From an uncultured Porphyromonadaceae bacterium (GTDB lineage: Bacteria; Bacteroidota; Bacteroidia; Bacteroidales; Muribaculaceae), in assembly GCA_946410185.1 (NCBI GenBank), contig CAMJZI010000009.1, positions 1 to 43,179 on the forward strand: DNA of 43,179 bases, written 5' to 3'. This document shows positions 33,257 to 41,245 of the stretch, one piece after another. The translations under genes were made by a program, and so were the position numbers. The notes below the pieces were generated by a model, which saw nothing but the letters and a program-made list of their open reading frames with translations, made no database searches and had not been told where the DNA came from. The first letter of the stretch is position 1; each line of letters opens with the position of its first letter.

Positions 33257-33799
33257 ATGAATATCGTCGTCTATTGCAGTTCCATGGGGGGACTGGAGGA
33301 GAAATATCAGCAGTTGGCCCGAGAGTTGGGCACATGGATTGGGCAGCAAGGCCACACCCTGCTGTATGGCGGTTCCAATGCAGGCCTGATGCACATCACC
33401 GCCGCGGCAGTCCATCAAGCTGGCGGCCACGTCGTGGGCGTGATTCCCGAGATGTTCAAGCACCGCATCGACCCCGTGTGCGACGAAGTGGTACATACCG
33501 CCAATCTGGGCGACCGCAAGCAGTACATGATTGAGCATGGAGACGTGTTCATCGTCCTGCCAGGCGGCATCGGCACCCTCGACGAGTGGATGTCCACCCT
33601 CGCCGTGATGACCATCGGCAACGATGACCCACGCCCCATCATCGTGGCCGACCTCGATGGCATGTTCGATGCCACCATCCGCCAACTCGATGTCCTCACC
33701 CGCACCCCATTTGCCCGCGGCAAGCGTCTTGACCGCACCCTCGTTGCCCACAGCGCTCCACACCTGCTCACCACCCTCATCCAAGCAACACAGCATTAA
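33257..33799 (+). CDS. LOG-family phosphoribohydrolase (TIGR00730-like)
   Basis: LOG-family enzymes remove ribose 5-phosphate from nucleoside monophosphates; the bacterial role is often nucleotide turnover rather than cytokinin synthesis. The 180-residue product has VVYCSSM at the start, LLYGGSNAGLMH, VIPEMF, DRKQYMIEHGD and the signature LPGGIGTLDEW. It lies 24 bp after birA, the last gene of this plus-strand run. Confidence 0.9.
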   Translation: MNIVVYCSSMGGLEEKYQQLARELGTWIGQQGHTLLYGGSNAGLMHITAAAVHQAGGHVVGVIPEMFKHRIDPVCDEVVHTANLGDRKQYMIEHGDVFIVLPGGIGTLDEWMSTLAVMTIGNDDPRPIIVADLDGMFDATIRQLDVLTRTPFARGKRLDRTLVAHSAPHLLTTLIQATQH

Positions 33800-33893
33800 T
33801 CTATTGCCCCTTTTTAGGGGTCGGCTGTCTGTGTGCTTCGAGGCTCCGCCTCGCCTCCACACAAAACAAAAAAACCGAAAAAGCCACCTGGGG

Positions 33894-33925
33894 CTTGATA
33901 TTCTGGATTTTATGTTGTACCTTTG
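33894..33925 (+). promoter_or_regulatory. Promoter of the beta-flower protein gene
   Basis: CTTG at 33894-33897, a 20-bp spacer, and TACCTTTG at 33918-33925. The leader would be about 35 nt. Confidence 0.7.
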
Positions 33926-33966
33926 CTGCAAATAGCATTAGTAAACCATATAAATAACTCTTAACT

Positions 33967-35073
33967 ATGACGATGAAAAAGACTGGAATTATCGTGATGA
34001 TGGCAGCCATGCTGCTGTGCTGCCTGCCTGCACAGGCGCAGCTGGGCGGCCTCATCAACAAGGGCAAAAAGGCGGTCCAAAAGGCCAAGGAGGTCAAGGA
34101 AAAAGTTGATGAAGGAATCAAGAAGGCCAACGGCGACATTGACTTCTACTATATGAATTCCTACCAGGGGTTCTACCGCAGCAAGAACCGCAAGATCGTG
34201 CTTGACAACCTGAACAAGGATGGCAAGAAAGTGATCTACACCATCGAGAAAAACGGTGACGTGAAGTCTGATGACGGCCGCAAAGTGGGCGAAGTGCTTG
34301 CTGGTGGCGTCGTCAACTGCCACGCTGCAGCCCCCTACCTCACCATGGCTGCCAATGGCGACGTGATCATGGATGGTGAGGCCGTCGGACACATTGACGA
34401 GGCTGGCAATGTGACGCTCGAGGGTTCGTCGATTGGCAAGGCTCCGGGCATCGACAAGCAGGTGGTGGCATACATCTACTTCGGCATCCTGCTTGACAAG
34501 CCAAGTATTGCCACCGCCAGGGCCAAGGCACAGGAAGAGAAACTGCGTGCCGAACAGAAGAGAAAACAGGCCGAGGAGGCCCGCCTGAAGGCTGCACAAG
34601 AGGCTCAAGCTAAGGCCAACGCAGCTGGCACGAAACAGACCAAGACGACCCAAACCAAGACGGCTCAAGCCAATGGCAAGAAGAGCACCAACAACACCAA
34701 GCCCAAGAAAGTCCAGAAGTGGACCATCGAGAAGAACGGCAGCCGCGGCTTTGTCGATGCCAATGGCGTGGTCTATGACTCGTCACACAAGAAGATTGGC
34801 CAACTGCCCAATGGCAGCGGTGACATCAAGGACGGCTGGGGCAGCACCATTGGCAGCATCAGCAGCGGTGACATCTACAAGAACGGCACCAAGGTGGCCA
34901 CCGTGTCCAGCGGCGGCTCCATCTCGGTACCCGGTTCAAACGCCACGGTTGCCGAGGTGCGAGGCGCTGGACGCATCGACATGACCGCCGACTCCAAAAC
35001 GCTCGGTTACTGCGATGTACGCCCCTATGAGTGGGCCGTGGCCATCATCTTCTGCGACTTCTTCCATTTCTAA
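33967..35073 (+). CDS. Exported protein with two beta-flower-like repeat domains
   Basis: The 368-residue product has a signal peptide (cleavage near PAQAQ; the ATG at 33973 is an equally good start). It has two regions of short G-rich repeats of the form NG-x-V-x-x-x-x-G-x-x-V/I-G. One is at about 60-180 and one at about 250-368. Each region ends in a hydrophobic aromatic strip: VVAYIYFGILL in the first and WAVAIIFCDFFHF in the second. This matches what I recall of the 5-fold beta-flower family of Bacteroidales. A Lys/Ala/Gln-rich helical linker (about 185-245) joins them. The function is unknown; the cell-envelope location is likely. It is a single gene with its own promoter. Confidence 0.65.
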   Translation: MTMKKTGIIVMMAAMLLCCLPAQAQLGGLINKGKKAVQKAKEVKEKVDEGIKKANGDIDFYYMNSYQGFYRSKNRKIVLDNLNKDGKKVIYTIEKNGDVKSDDGRKVGEVLAGGVVNCHAAAPYLTMAANGDVIMDGEAVGHIDEAGNVTLEGSSIGKAPGIDKQVVAYIYFGILLDKPSIATARAKAQEEKLRAEQKRKQAEEARLKAAQEAQAKANAAGTKQTKTTQTKTAQANGKKSTNNTKPKKVQKWTIEKNGSRGFVDANGVVYDSSHKKIGQLPNGSGDIKDGWGSTIGSISSGDIYKNGTKVATVSSGGSISVPGSNATVAEVRGAGRIDMTADSKTLGYCDVRPYEWAVAIIFCDFFHF

Positions 35074-35129
35074 GGGCGAGGACAGACAAGAAATCAGGAG
35101 CCAGTTCCTCTGGATGTGAAGAAGGTCTC

Positions 35130-35147
35130 AATGACATTCGTGTCATT
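35130..35147 (+). other. Small UUCG-type hairpin downstream of the beta-flower gene
   Basis: A 7-bp perfect stem, AATGACA and TGTCATT, encloses a TTCG tetraloop. No T run follows, so it is not a standard terminator. It could be an RNA 3'-end stabiliser or chance. Confidence 0.3.
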
Positions 35148-35256
35148 ACGTCAGTCCTTGGCGTGATGGCACGTTTCTTGCACAATGATATAACATTGGA
35201 GGGCTTTGCCCGTTATGAATAATAAACAAAAAACATCAACACAAGATACAACCACT

Positions 35257-35811
35257 ATGAAAGGTAAAGTTTATACCCGGACCGGCGATGCCGGTACCAC
35301 GTCGCTCGTGAGCGGTAACCGCGTGAGCAAGGACGACGTGCGCGTCGAAGCCTATGGAACGGTCGATGAATTGAATTCCAGCATCGGTGTGCTACTGCAC
35401 AGCACCAAGCTCGACGACCAGGATATCATCGCTCTGCTGCGCAAGGCGCAAAACAAGTTGTTCAACATCGGTGCTTACCTGGCCAACGATGCGGCCGATG
35501 CCACCCTCTACGGCCTCACCCAGGACGATGTCACCGCCTTGGAAAAAATGATGGACGAGATGAGCGAGGAACTGCCGCCCATGCGCGGTTTCATCCTGCC
35601 TGGCGGATCTCGTCTGTCGGCCACCGCCGACCGCTGCCGCACCATCACCCGCCGCGCCGAGCGCCGCGTGGTGACGCTCTCCCGCACCGCCCATGTCGAA
35701 CCGCTCGTACTCGAATATTTGAACCGATTGAGCGATTTCTTCTTTGTTTTTGCAAGATTTAACAATATCCACAACCAAGTCGAAGAAATTTATTGGGATA
35801 AGGATGCTTGA
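35257..35811 (+). CDS. PduO-type cob(I)alamin adenosyltransferase
   Basis: The enzyme transfers adenosyl from ATP to cobalamin to make adenosylcobalamin. The 184-residue product starts KVYTRTGDAGTTSLVSG, the ATP-binding signature of PduO-type enzymes. It also has VEAYGTVDELNSSIG, FILPGGS, RRAERRVV and LNRLSDFFFVFAR. I chose the ATG at 35257; an ATG at 35215 would add 14 residues not expected in the family, though a GGAGGG lies 11 bp before it. No cobalamin riboswitch is visible upstream. Confidence 0.94.
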   Translation: MKGKVYTRTGDAGTTSLVSGNRVSKDDVRVEAYGTVDELNSSIGVLLHSTKLDDQDIIALLRKAQNKLFNIGAYLANDAADATLYGLTQDDVTALEKMMDEMSEELPPMRGFILPGGSRLSATADRCRTITRRAERRVVTLSRTAHVEPLVLEYLNRLSDFFFVFARFNNIHNQVEEIYWDKDA

Positions 35812-35827
35812 AATAGAAAAATAGTAT

Positions 35828-35835
35828 TACTTTTG
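35828..35835 (+). promoter_or_regulatory. -7 box of the DUF2795 gene promoter
   Basis: TACTTTTG at 35828-35835 matches well. The best upstream element, CTTG at 35807-35810, is only 17 bp away, shorter than usual. Confidence 0.5.
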
Positions 35836-35888
35836 CGCAATTTTCAAAAACAGGATATTTTCATAAAAAACGACAACCAGAAAAAACT

Positions 35889-36113
35889 ATGTATTGGACA
35901 CTTGAATTGGCAACAAAACTCGAGGACGCTCCATGGCCCGCTACCAAGGCTGAGCTCATCGACTATGCCGTGCGCAGTGGCGCACCTCTCGAAGTGATAG
36001 AGAACCTGCAGGAAATTGAAGACGAAGGCGATACCTACGAGTCGATAGAGGACATCTGGCCCGACTATCCGACCAACGATGACGACTTCTTCTTCGACCC
36101 CGACGAGTACTAA
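35889..36113 (+). CDS. DUF2795 domain protein
   Basis: The 74-residue product is a near-textbook example of a small acidic Bacteroidetes protein family. It starts MYWTLELATKLEDAPWPATK, continues with ELIDYAVRSGAPLEVIENLQ and ends in an acidic tail rich in Asp, Phe and Glu. The strong conservation I recall for this family suggests a core role, but the function is unknown. It has its own promoter and terminator. Confidence 0.92.
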   Translation: MYWTLELATKLEDAPWPATKAELIDYAVRSGAPLEVIENLQEIEDEGDTYESIEDIWPDYPTNDDDFFFDPDEY

Positions 36114-36154
36114 CGGGCATCACACACAAAGAGAGAATAATAAAACCAAAAATA

Positions 36155-36197
36155 ATGGCAGCCCCAAAAGGATTTGGCAGGCTGCCATATTTTTTTT
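36155..36197 (+). terminator. Intrinsic terminator of the DUF2795 gene
   Basis: ATGGCAGCC (36155-36163) pairs with GGCTGCCAT (36180-36188). ATTTTTTTT follows. Confidence 0.88.
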
Positions 36198-36223
36198 CAC
36201 AGGGCGGCACGGTTTTTGCAGTA

Positions 36224-36255
36224 TTTGCAAATTAGTGTGACGATCACTAGATTTG
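36224..36255 (+). promoter_or_regulatory. Promoter of the zinc-ribbon/FtsK-gamma gene
   Basis: TTTG at 36224-36227, a 20-bp spacer, and TAGATTTG at 36248-36255, a perfect match. Confidence 0.75.
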
Positions 36256-36295
36256 CAAGAGAAACTATCAACTTCAATCCACTATAAACTATAAT

Positions 36296-36964
36296 ATGGT
36301 ATACACTTGTCCCAAATGTGGCAAAAAGATGGACTTGAGCACCGAGGTGCTCATCAATAGCGAGTATAAGGTCATCTGCCCCCAATGCCTGTGTCAACTA
36401 CAAATTGTGGGAGATTACGCCTATATCCCGCATGACACGCTCGTTCTGGACCCGGCAATCGAGCCTTCGCGCACCATCAACTGTCCCAAGTGCGGACACG
36501 AGGTGAATAGCAATGCCCACTTTTGCCCCAACTGCGGCACCAGTTTTGATGAGAAACCACAGGCAGCATCCGTCCAGGAAACAGCCACCGAGGACGTGAC
36601 CGTTTTGCCTCCGCCGTTGCCTAACAGCGACCCGCTCTATCATGATGCCTTGCGGTTCCTGGCCAACTGCACGTCTATCACGCCCATGATGCTGCGAGAC
36701 CACTTCCACATCAGCGATGAACGTGCCGCCGAACTCATACGCCAACTCGAGGCCGCAGGTGCCATCGGGCCATACAACAATGGCGGGCCACGGCAGATTC
36801 TCATTCCCCACCGCAACCTGTACAGCTACAGCCGTGGCTACCGACGCCCATTCAACGATAGCGAGCAGCCCGATACCAGGCCTCAACGCCGTGGTCCGGG
36901 CTGCATCACGTGGATTCTCATTTTCATGTTTTTCACTTTCCTCATCAAGGCGTGCGGCCTGTGA
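36296..36964 (+). CDS. Membrane-anchored protein with two zinc ribbons and an FtsK-gamma-like winged helix
   Basis: The 222-residue product has a first zinc ribbon (Cys5, Cys8, Cys28, Cys31) and a second (Cys63, Cys66, Cys77, Cys80). Residues 111-172 resemble the gamma domain of FtsK, which reads KOPS sites. Matches are DPLYHDALRFL, the ISDERAAELIRQLEAAGAIG helix pair and GPRQILI. A single membrane helix close to the C-terminus (about 203-219) would anchor it with the soluble part inside. No motor domain is present. It converges with the GYF-domain gene, with 14 bp between the stops. The FtsK-gamma call is from pattern and needs a profile search. Confidence 0.75.
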   Translation: MVYTCPKCGKKMDLSTEVLINSEYKVICPQCLCQLQIVGDYAYIPHDTLVLDPAIEPSRTINCPKCGHEVNSNAHFCPNCGTSFDEKPQAASVQETATEDVTVLPPPLPNSDPLYHDALRFLANCTSITPMMLRDHFHISDERAAELIRQLEAAGAIGPYNNGGPRQILIPHRNLYSYSRGYRRPFNDSEQPDTRPQRRGPGCITWILIFMFFTFLIKACGL

Positions 36965-36978
36965 GGAAGCGATTGAAA

Positions 36979-37911
36979 TCACCGGCCTAACTGGTCGATC
37001 TGCTGCTTGGCCCACTCCTTGGCCATGCGAATGGCCTCATTAGCCATTTGATTGACCATCGAGTCCATGCCCTCGGGAACTTCAATGCCCATGATGCTGT
37101 CAGGCACCAGACCGGGATCAGGCATCACCTCCTCGTCCTGGCTCTCGTCGCTCTCCTCTTGCTGGGGTGCGGGCGGCGGAGTGACGTGATGATTGGCCTC
37201 ATAGTCGTCCATGGCCTGGCTCCATGCTTTCTCGATATCCTCCTTGCCAAAGGTGAAAACATGGCCAAACACGCCTAGCGAGACCATCTTATCCTCGTTA
37301 TTGCCCACTCTCATGCGGCCAACTGAACAGATAACATAGTTCTTGACGTCGAGGTATTTAGAGATGACTTTATCGGTTCCGAAACCAGTGATTTCCTTGA
37401 GGGCCTTATTAATCAGGTCTCCAAACACGCCTCCAATGCCGGTGATGCTGTTCAGGTTCTCATCCACCTTGTCGTCAACCCAAGCCTTGGTCACCTCTTG
37501 TATGGCGGCTTCATGGGCTCGCTGGTCGGGACAGGTAAACACCATTGTGGCGAACAAAATAGCCAGGATCAATGCGGCAATAAGCCATGGCGTACAGCCA
37601 CTCTTCTTTTTAGGCTCTTCCTGAACCGGCATGCGCGGCGGTGCCTGGGGCGGCACTTGTCCTGGATTCACATCGTGCTCATAGGGCTGACCCATCGTCG
37701 GCTGATTCTCGGCAACGCGGGCCGCTTGCTGGGAGGCCTCAAACTCGGCACGCTGCAGCACGGCGGTCAATTCAGGCACATCACCTGCCTGCATCCAATC
37801 GGCCATGCCGGGTGCCCACACCTCGCTCTCGGGGGTAATCCCCTTCTGAGACAACTCTTCGATGGAAAACGGACCTTCCTGTTTTCCGTTCACAATCAGA
37901 TGAAATTCCAT
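36979..37911 (-). CDS. Membrane protein with N-terminal GYF_2 domain and DUF4359-like domain
   Basis: The 310-residue product starts with a GYF_2 (DUF4339) domain of about 50 residues (GKQEGPFSIEELSQKGITPE; VWAPGMADWMQAGD). A Pro/Gln-rich linker and one membrane helix (about 107-126) follow. The outer part contains NYVICSVGRMRVGNNEDKMV and SLGVFGHVFTF, which resembles DUF4359. The tail is acidic and Pro-rich and ends in a helix. GYF_2 domains bind proline-rich partners or occur in membrane proteins of unknown role. The function is unknown. Confidence 0.8.
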   Translation of the reverse strand: MEFHLIVNGKQEGPFSIEELSQKGITPESEVWAPGMADWMQAGDVPELTAVLQRAEFEASQQAARVAENQPTMGQPYEHDVNPGQVPPQAPPRMPVQEEPKKKSGCTPWLIAALILAILFATMVFTCPDQRAHEAAIQEVTKAWVDDKVDENLNSITGIGGVFGDLINKALKEITGFGTDKVISKYLDVKNYVICSVGRMRVGNNEDKMVSLGVFGHVFTFGKEDIEKAWSQAMDDYEANHHVTPPPAPQQEESDESQDEEVMPDPGLVPDSIMGIEVPEGMDSMVNQMANEAIRMAKEWAKQQIDQLGR

Positions 37912-38041
37912 ATTCAGTCCACAATATTCATTAATCGGTTATACAAAGGTCTATTATGGTCACAGAATCATTAACAATAATCATGCCAACCTCGCACACT
38001 GTAGCGGCCCTTTTCTGGTATGACGTTTCTCGGTCATGAGT

Positions 38042-38764
38042 TCACCTGGCGTTGACAAAATCCTGGAAGGCCTGCTTGTAGCTGTCGCCAATGGGGATGT
38101 ACACATCGCCAAAGACGATGCGGTTGCGCTCGATCTCACGGATTTTGCCCTTCTGCACGATAAACGAGCGGTGAACCCTGATGAAGCGCGACGAGGGCAG
38201 CATCTGCTCGATGGCCTTCATGTTCATCAGCGACAGGATGGGATGAGGCGATTGCTCGGTGTAGATCTTGACATAGTCCTTCAGCCCCTCGATATAGCGG
38301 ATATCATCCAGGTTGATTTGCAGCAGCTTGTACTCACTCTTGACAAAGATGCTGCGCGGCTCTTCATCGGCAGGCGATGCGGCCGGCTGCTCGCTCTGTT
38401 GCACAAGTTGGAACCACTGCAATGCCTTGTTGCACGCCTCCATGAAGTCGGCATAGCTGATGGGTTTCAACAAGTAGTCAAGCGCATTGGCACGGAAACC
38501 GTCAACGGCATACTGGTTGAAAGCCGTGGTGAACACGATGCGGGTGTTCTCGGGCACCATGCGACTCAATTCTATTCCGTTGAGCTCAGGCATCTGGATA
38601 TCGAGGAACAACAGGTCAACAGGCATCTCACCCAAGCCATGCAGGGCATCGGTAGCATTGTTATACTTGCCGCACAGTTCCAGGAACGGTATCTTCTTCA
38701 CATAGCTCGCCAGCAGCTCCACTGCCAGCGGCTCGTCGTCAACGATAGCACACTTGATGATCAT
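38042..38764 (-). CDS. LytTR-family response regulator
   Basis: The 240-residue product has a receiver domain with Asp9/Asp10, phosphoacceptor Asp55 (LLFLDIQMPELNG) and Lys in YLLKPISYADF. A LytTR DNA-binding domain spans about residues 135-237 (DIRYIEGLKDYVKIYT; FIRVHRSFIVQ; IPIGDSYKQAF). It overlaps its kinase by 4 bp (ATGA), so the two are translationally coupled. Target genes are unknown. Confidence 0.95.
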   Translation of the reverse strand: MIIKCAIVDDEPLAVELLASYVKKIPFLELCGKYNNATDALHGLGEMPVDLLFLDIQMPELNGIELSRMVPENTRIVFTTAFNQYAVDGFRANALDYLLKPISYADFMEACNKALQWFQLVQQSEQPAASPADEEPRSIFVKSEYKLLQINLDDIRYIEGLKDYVKIYTEQSPHPILSLMNMKAIEQMLPSSRFIRVHRSFIVQKGKIREIERNRIVFGDVYIPIGDSYKQAFQDFVNAR

Positions 38765-39846
38765 GAATTCTCCTTTTTAATGGTGATGATTGAGTAATAT
38801 TCCGAGCCATCGGCACTCACGCCCTTGTCCCAGGTGTAGCGGTCGGGATACATCAGTTCCAGACGACGGCTCACTTGCTCCAGACCAATGCCCGACCCGC
38901 TCTTGTCGTTGCCGCGCTTGGGATAGCAGGTATTGTGTATCTCGCAGACAATGTTGCCATCATTCTGGGAGATTGCAATCTTGATTCGTCCTGAACCCTG
39001 TGGCGATATACCATGCTTGAATGCATTCTCGATGAGCGATATAAAGATGAGTGGTGCCACGGGGGTGGAGTCGTTGGGCTTGATGCTGATGTTGGTGTCG
39101 ATAACCACATTGTCGGTCACACGTATTTTCATCAACTCGATATAATTACGCATGAACTCTGCCTCTTTGTACAATGGCACGAAGTCCTGCTGATTCTCGT
39201 AGAGCACGTGCCGCAGCAGCTTGCTCAACTCGCCCACCGCCGTCTGCGCCTTTTCCTGGTCAAAGGCGATAAGCGCATAGATGTTGTTCAGCGTGTTCAG
39301 CAAGAAATGGGGATTCATCTGGTTGCGCAGGTTGCTCAACTCGGCTTCGGCACGCGCCGTCTCGGCCTCTTTACGAGCTTCCTCGATGTGCTGCCACCGC
39401 TGCGTCATGCGCACAGCCACTGCAAGGGCGATAATCAGAATCAGCGTCAGCAAGGCCCAGAAGTAACGGGGCAATCTCGATCCAGGGCCAGGCTTCTTGT
39501 GAGGAGCATTACTATTGATCTCAGGCAAGTACTGCACGGCGCACCAGTGCCAAATGTCCATGGCAAACAGGCACACCAGAACGACAACCAAGTTGACGAG
39601 CAAAAACATCTTCCAGTCACGTTTCTTGAGCAGTAACCGTGGCACAATCCACAGGTAATTCAGGTAAAACACCAGCATATAGGCCAGCGGGTTGCCCAGC
39701 CACCTGATATAACGGTTCCACACCGTCAGCCAGTCGTCGTTGGAACTGTGGAAAAACAAGGGCACCACAATGAGCACGGCCCAGCACAGCACATGCAGCA
39801 TCAAGTATCGTGACTTGGGTTCAGCGTCTTGTAATGTTTTGGTCAT
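38761..39846 (-). CDS. LytS/YehU-type sensor histidine kinase
   Basis: The 361-residue product has four membrane helices in its first 150 residues, then a coiled coil and the His_kinase domain. The phosphoacceptor box is LRNQMNPHFLLNTLNNIYAL. The N box (SLIENAFKHGI) and the G box (GSGIGLEQVSRRLELMY) follow. I chose the ATG at 39846; a longer frame with a TTG start would begin inside the promoter box. The signal sensed is unknown, since there is no extracellular domain of note. Confidence 0.93.
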   Translation of the reverse strand: MTKTLQDAEPKSRYLMLHVLCWAVLIVVPLFFHSSNDDWLTVWNRYIRWLGNPLAYMLVFYLNYLWIVPRLLLKKRDWKMFLLVNLVVVLVCLFAMDIWHWCAVQYLPEINSNAPHKKPGPGSRLPRYFWALLTLILIIALAVAVRMTQRWQHIEEARKEAETARAEAELSNLRNQMNPHFLLNTLNNIYALIAFDQEKAQTAVGELSKLLRHVLYENQQDFVPLYKEAEFMRNYIELMKIRVTDNVVIDTNISIKPNDSTPVAPLIFISLIENAFKHGISPQGSGRIKIAISQNDGNIVCEIHNTCYPKRGNDKSGSGIGLEQVSRRLELMYPDRYTWDKGVSADGSEYYSIITIKKENS

Positions 39847-39876
39847 GATGACAATAGCTTTTGTATTAACGTATTG

Positions 39877-39908
39877 CAAAGGTAATCAGCCCCATCCACA
39901 TTCACAAA
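39877..39908 (-). promoter_or_regulatory. Promoter of the LytS/LytTR pair
   Basis: On the minus strand, TTTG (plus 39905-39908), a 20-bp spacer, and TACCTTTG (plus 39877-39884) match perfectly. The 39847-40155 gap holds this promoter and that of lemA; nothing else is seen in it. Confidence 0.8.
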
Positions 39909-40075
39909 TAATATCGACAAAAATACACCCCTCCTCGACAAAAGAGCGACTATCCAGAGTAACCGTTACCCATTCCACCCAGCCACCAGCCATCGTGGCC
40001 ATGTTGCTCTTGACAACAATCGGCAACCTGTTTACCACTCATTGCTGCATCTTTTTGAAAAAAAATGGCACAACT

Positions 40076-40109
40076 ATTGCAGGATTTCAACAAGATATGT
40101 GTAAATTTG
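40076..40109 (+). promoter_or_regulatory. Promoter of the lemA-TPM operon
   Basis: TAAATTTG at 40102-40109 matches well. ATTG at 40076-40079 lies 22 bp upstream, slightly long. The leader would be about 40 nt. Confidence 0.55.
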
Positions 40110-40155
40110 CCATTTGTAGAAATACTATTCACCTTAATAATTAATTGAAAAGACA

Positions 40156-40764
40156 ATGAAAAAAGGATGTATCGGACTTATTGTCCTGGGCGTTATCGCC
40201 CTCGCTTTGTTTGGCTGGGTTAAGAACAGCTACAACGGACTCGTATCGTCGCAAGAGAGTGTTGAGACCGCATGGGCTCAAGTAGAAAATGTATATCAGC
40301 GCCGCGCCGACCTGATTCCCAACCTGGTTGAGACGGTGAAGGGTTATGCCAAGCATGAGCAGGAGACCCTCGAGGGTGTGATCGAGGCCCGTGCCAATGC
40401 CACCAAGGTCACCATCGACCCCAGCAAGATGACTCCTGAGGACTTGCAGAAGTATCAGGCCGCCCAAGGCGACGTGACAAATGCATTGAGCCGACTGATT
40501 GCCGTGAGCGAGAATTATCCCGACCTGAAGGCCAACCAGAACTTCCTTGAGTTGCAAAATCAGCTGGAAGGCACCGAGAACCGCATCAGTGTCGAGCGCA
40601 ACAAGTTTAACGAGGTGGCCCGCGAGTACAACACCAAGCGCCGCACCTTCCCCACCAACATCATCGCCAGCATCTTCAACTTCGGCGACAAGCCTTATTT
40701 CCAGGCACAAGAGGGTGCCGACAAGGCTCCCAAGGTGGACTTCGGAACCAGCGAGGGCAAGTAA
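40156..40764 (+). CDS. lemA: LemA family protein
   Basis: The 202-residue product has an N-terminal membrane helix (residues 4-22) and the helical LemA domain. Characteristic pieces are YNGLVSSQESVETAWAQVEN, QRRADLIPNLVETVKGYAKH, and RNKFNEVAREYNTKRRTFPT. The molecular role of LemA proteins is not settled. It heads a three-gene operon with two TPM-domain proteins, an arrangement common in Bacteroidetes; the next gene starts 3 bp after its stop. Confidence 0.93.
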   Translation: MKKGCIGLIVLGVIALALFGWVKNSYNGLVSSQESVETAWAQVENVYQRRADLIPNLVETVKGYAKHEQETLEGVIEARANATKVTIDPSKMTPEDLQKYQAAQGDVTNALSRLIAVSENYPDLKANQNFLELQNQLEGTENRISVERNKFNEVAREYNTKRRTFPTNIIASIFNFGDKPYFQAQEGADKAPKVDFGTSEGK

Positions 40765-40767
40765 CCG

Positions 40768-41220
40768 ATGGCACTGGTCGATTTCATTCCCAGCGAAGGT
40801 CAGCGACGCATCGCCGACGCCATCACTGCCGCCGAACGGCAGACGACAGGCGAGATTTGCGTCCATGTGACGCCACGATGCCGTGGCGACGTGGTCAAGC
40901 GCGGTATCAAGACCTTCAACAGGCTGCATCTCTACACCACCAAGCGGCGCAACGCCGTGCTGATCTTTGTCGCCTATGAGGATCGAAAACTGGCCATCCT
41001 GGGCGACACCGGCATCAACGAGGCAGTGCCTGAGGGCTTCTGGGATTGCGAGGTCGAGGAACTGACCCGATACCTCAAGGCGGGCCGCCCTGTTGATGGA
41101 CTGTGCGAAATCATCGCGCACATCGGCGAGCGCTTGTCACAGTACTTCCCCGGCGAGCGTGACGACGAAAATGAACTGAGCAACGAGGTCACCTATGACG
41201 ATAGTGACGATGACGACTAA
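40768..41220 (+). CDS. TPM-domain protein, short form
   Basis: The 150-residue product is a TPM (DUF477) domain without a signal peptide. It has IADAITAAERQTTGEICVHV, RNAVLIFVAYEDRKLAILGD and DTGINEAVPEGFWD. The end is very acidic. It lies between lemA and a larger TPM protein and overlaps the longest possible start of the latter. The family has been linked to photosystem repair phosphatase activity in plants; the bacterial role is unclear. Confidence 0.88.
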   Translation: MALVDFIPSEGQRRIADAITAAERQTTGEICVHVTPRCRGDVVKRGIKTFNRLHLYTTKRRNAVLIFVAYEDRKLAILGDTGINEAVPEGFWDCEVEELTRYLKAGRPVDGLCEIIAHIGERLSQYFPGERDDENELSNEVTYDDSDDDD

Positions 41221-41245
41221 CCCGATCACCACGACAACGACGCTT

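Noticed and set aside
33839-33853. CGAGGC/GCCTCG hairpin after the LOG-family gene
   Set aside because: The stem is short and no T run follows, so a terminator cannot be supported.
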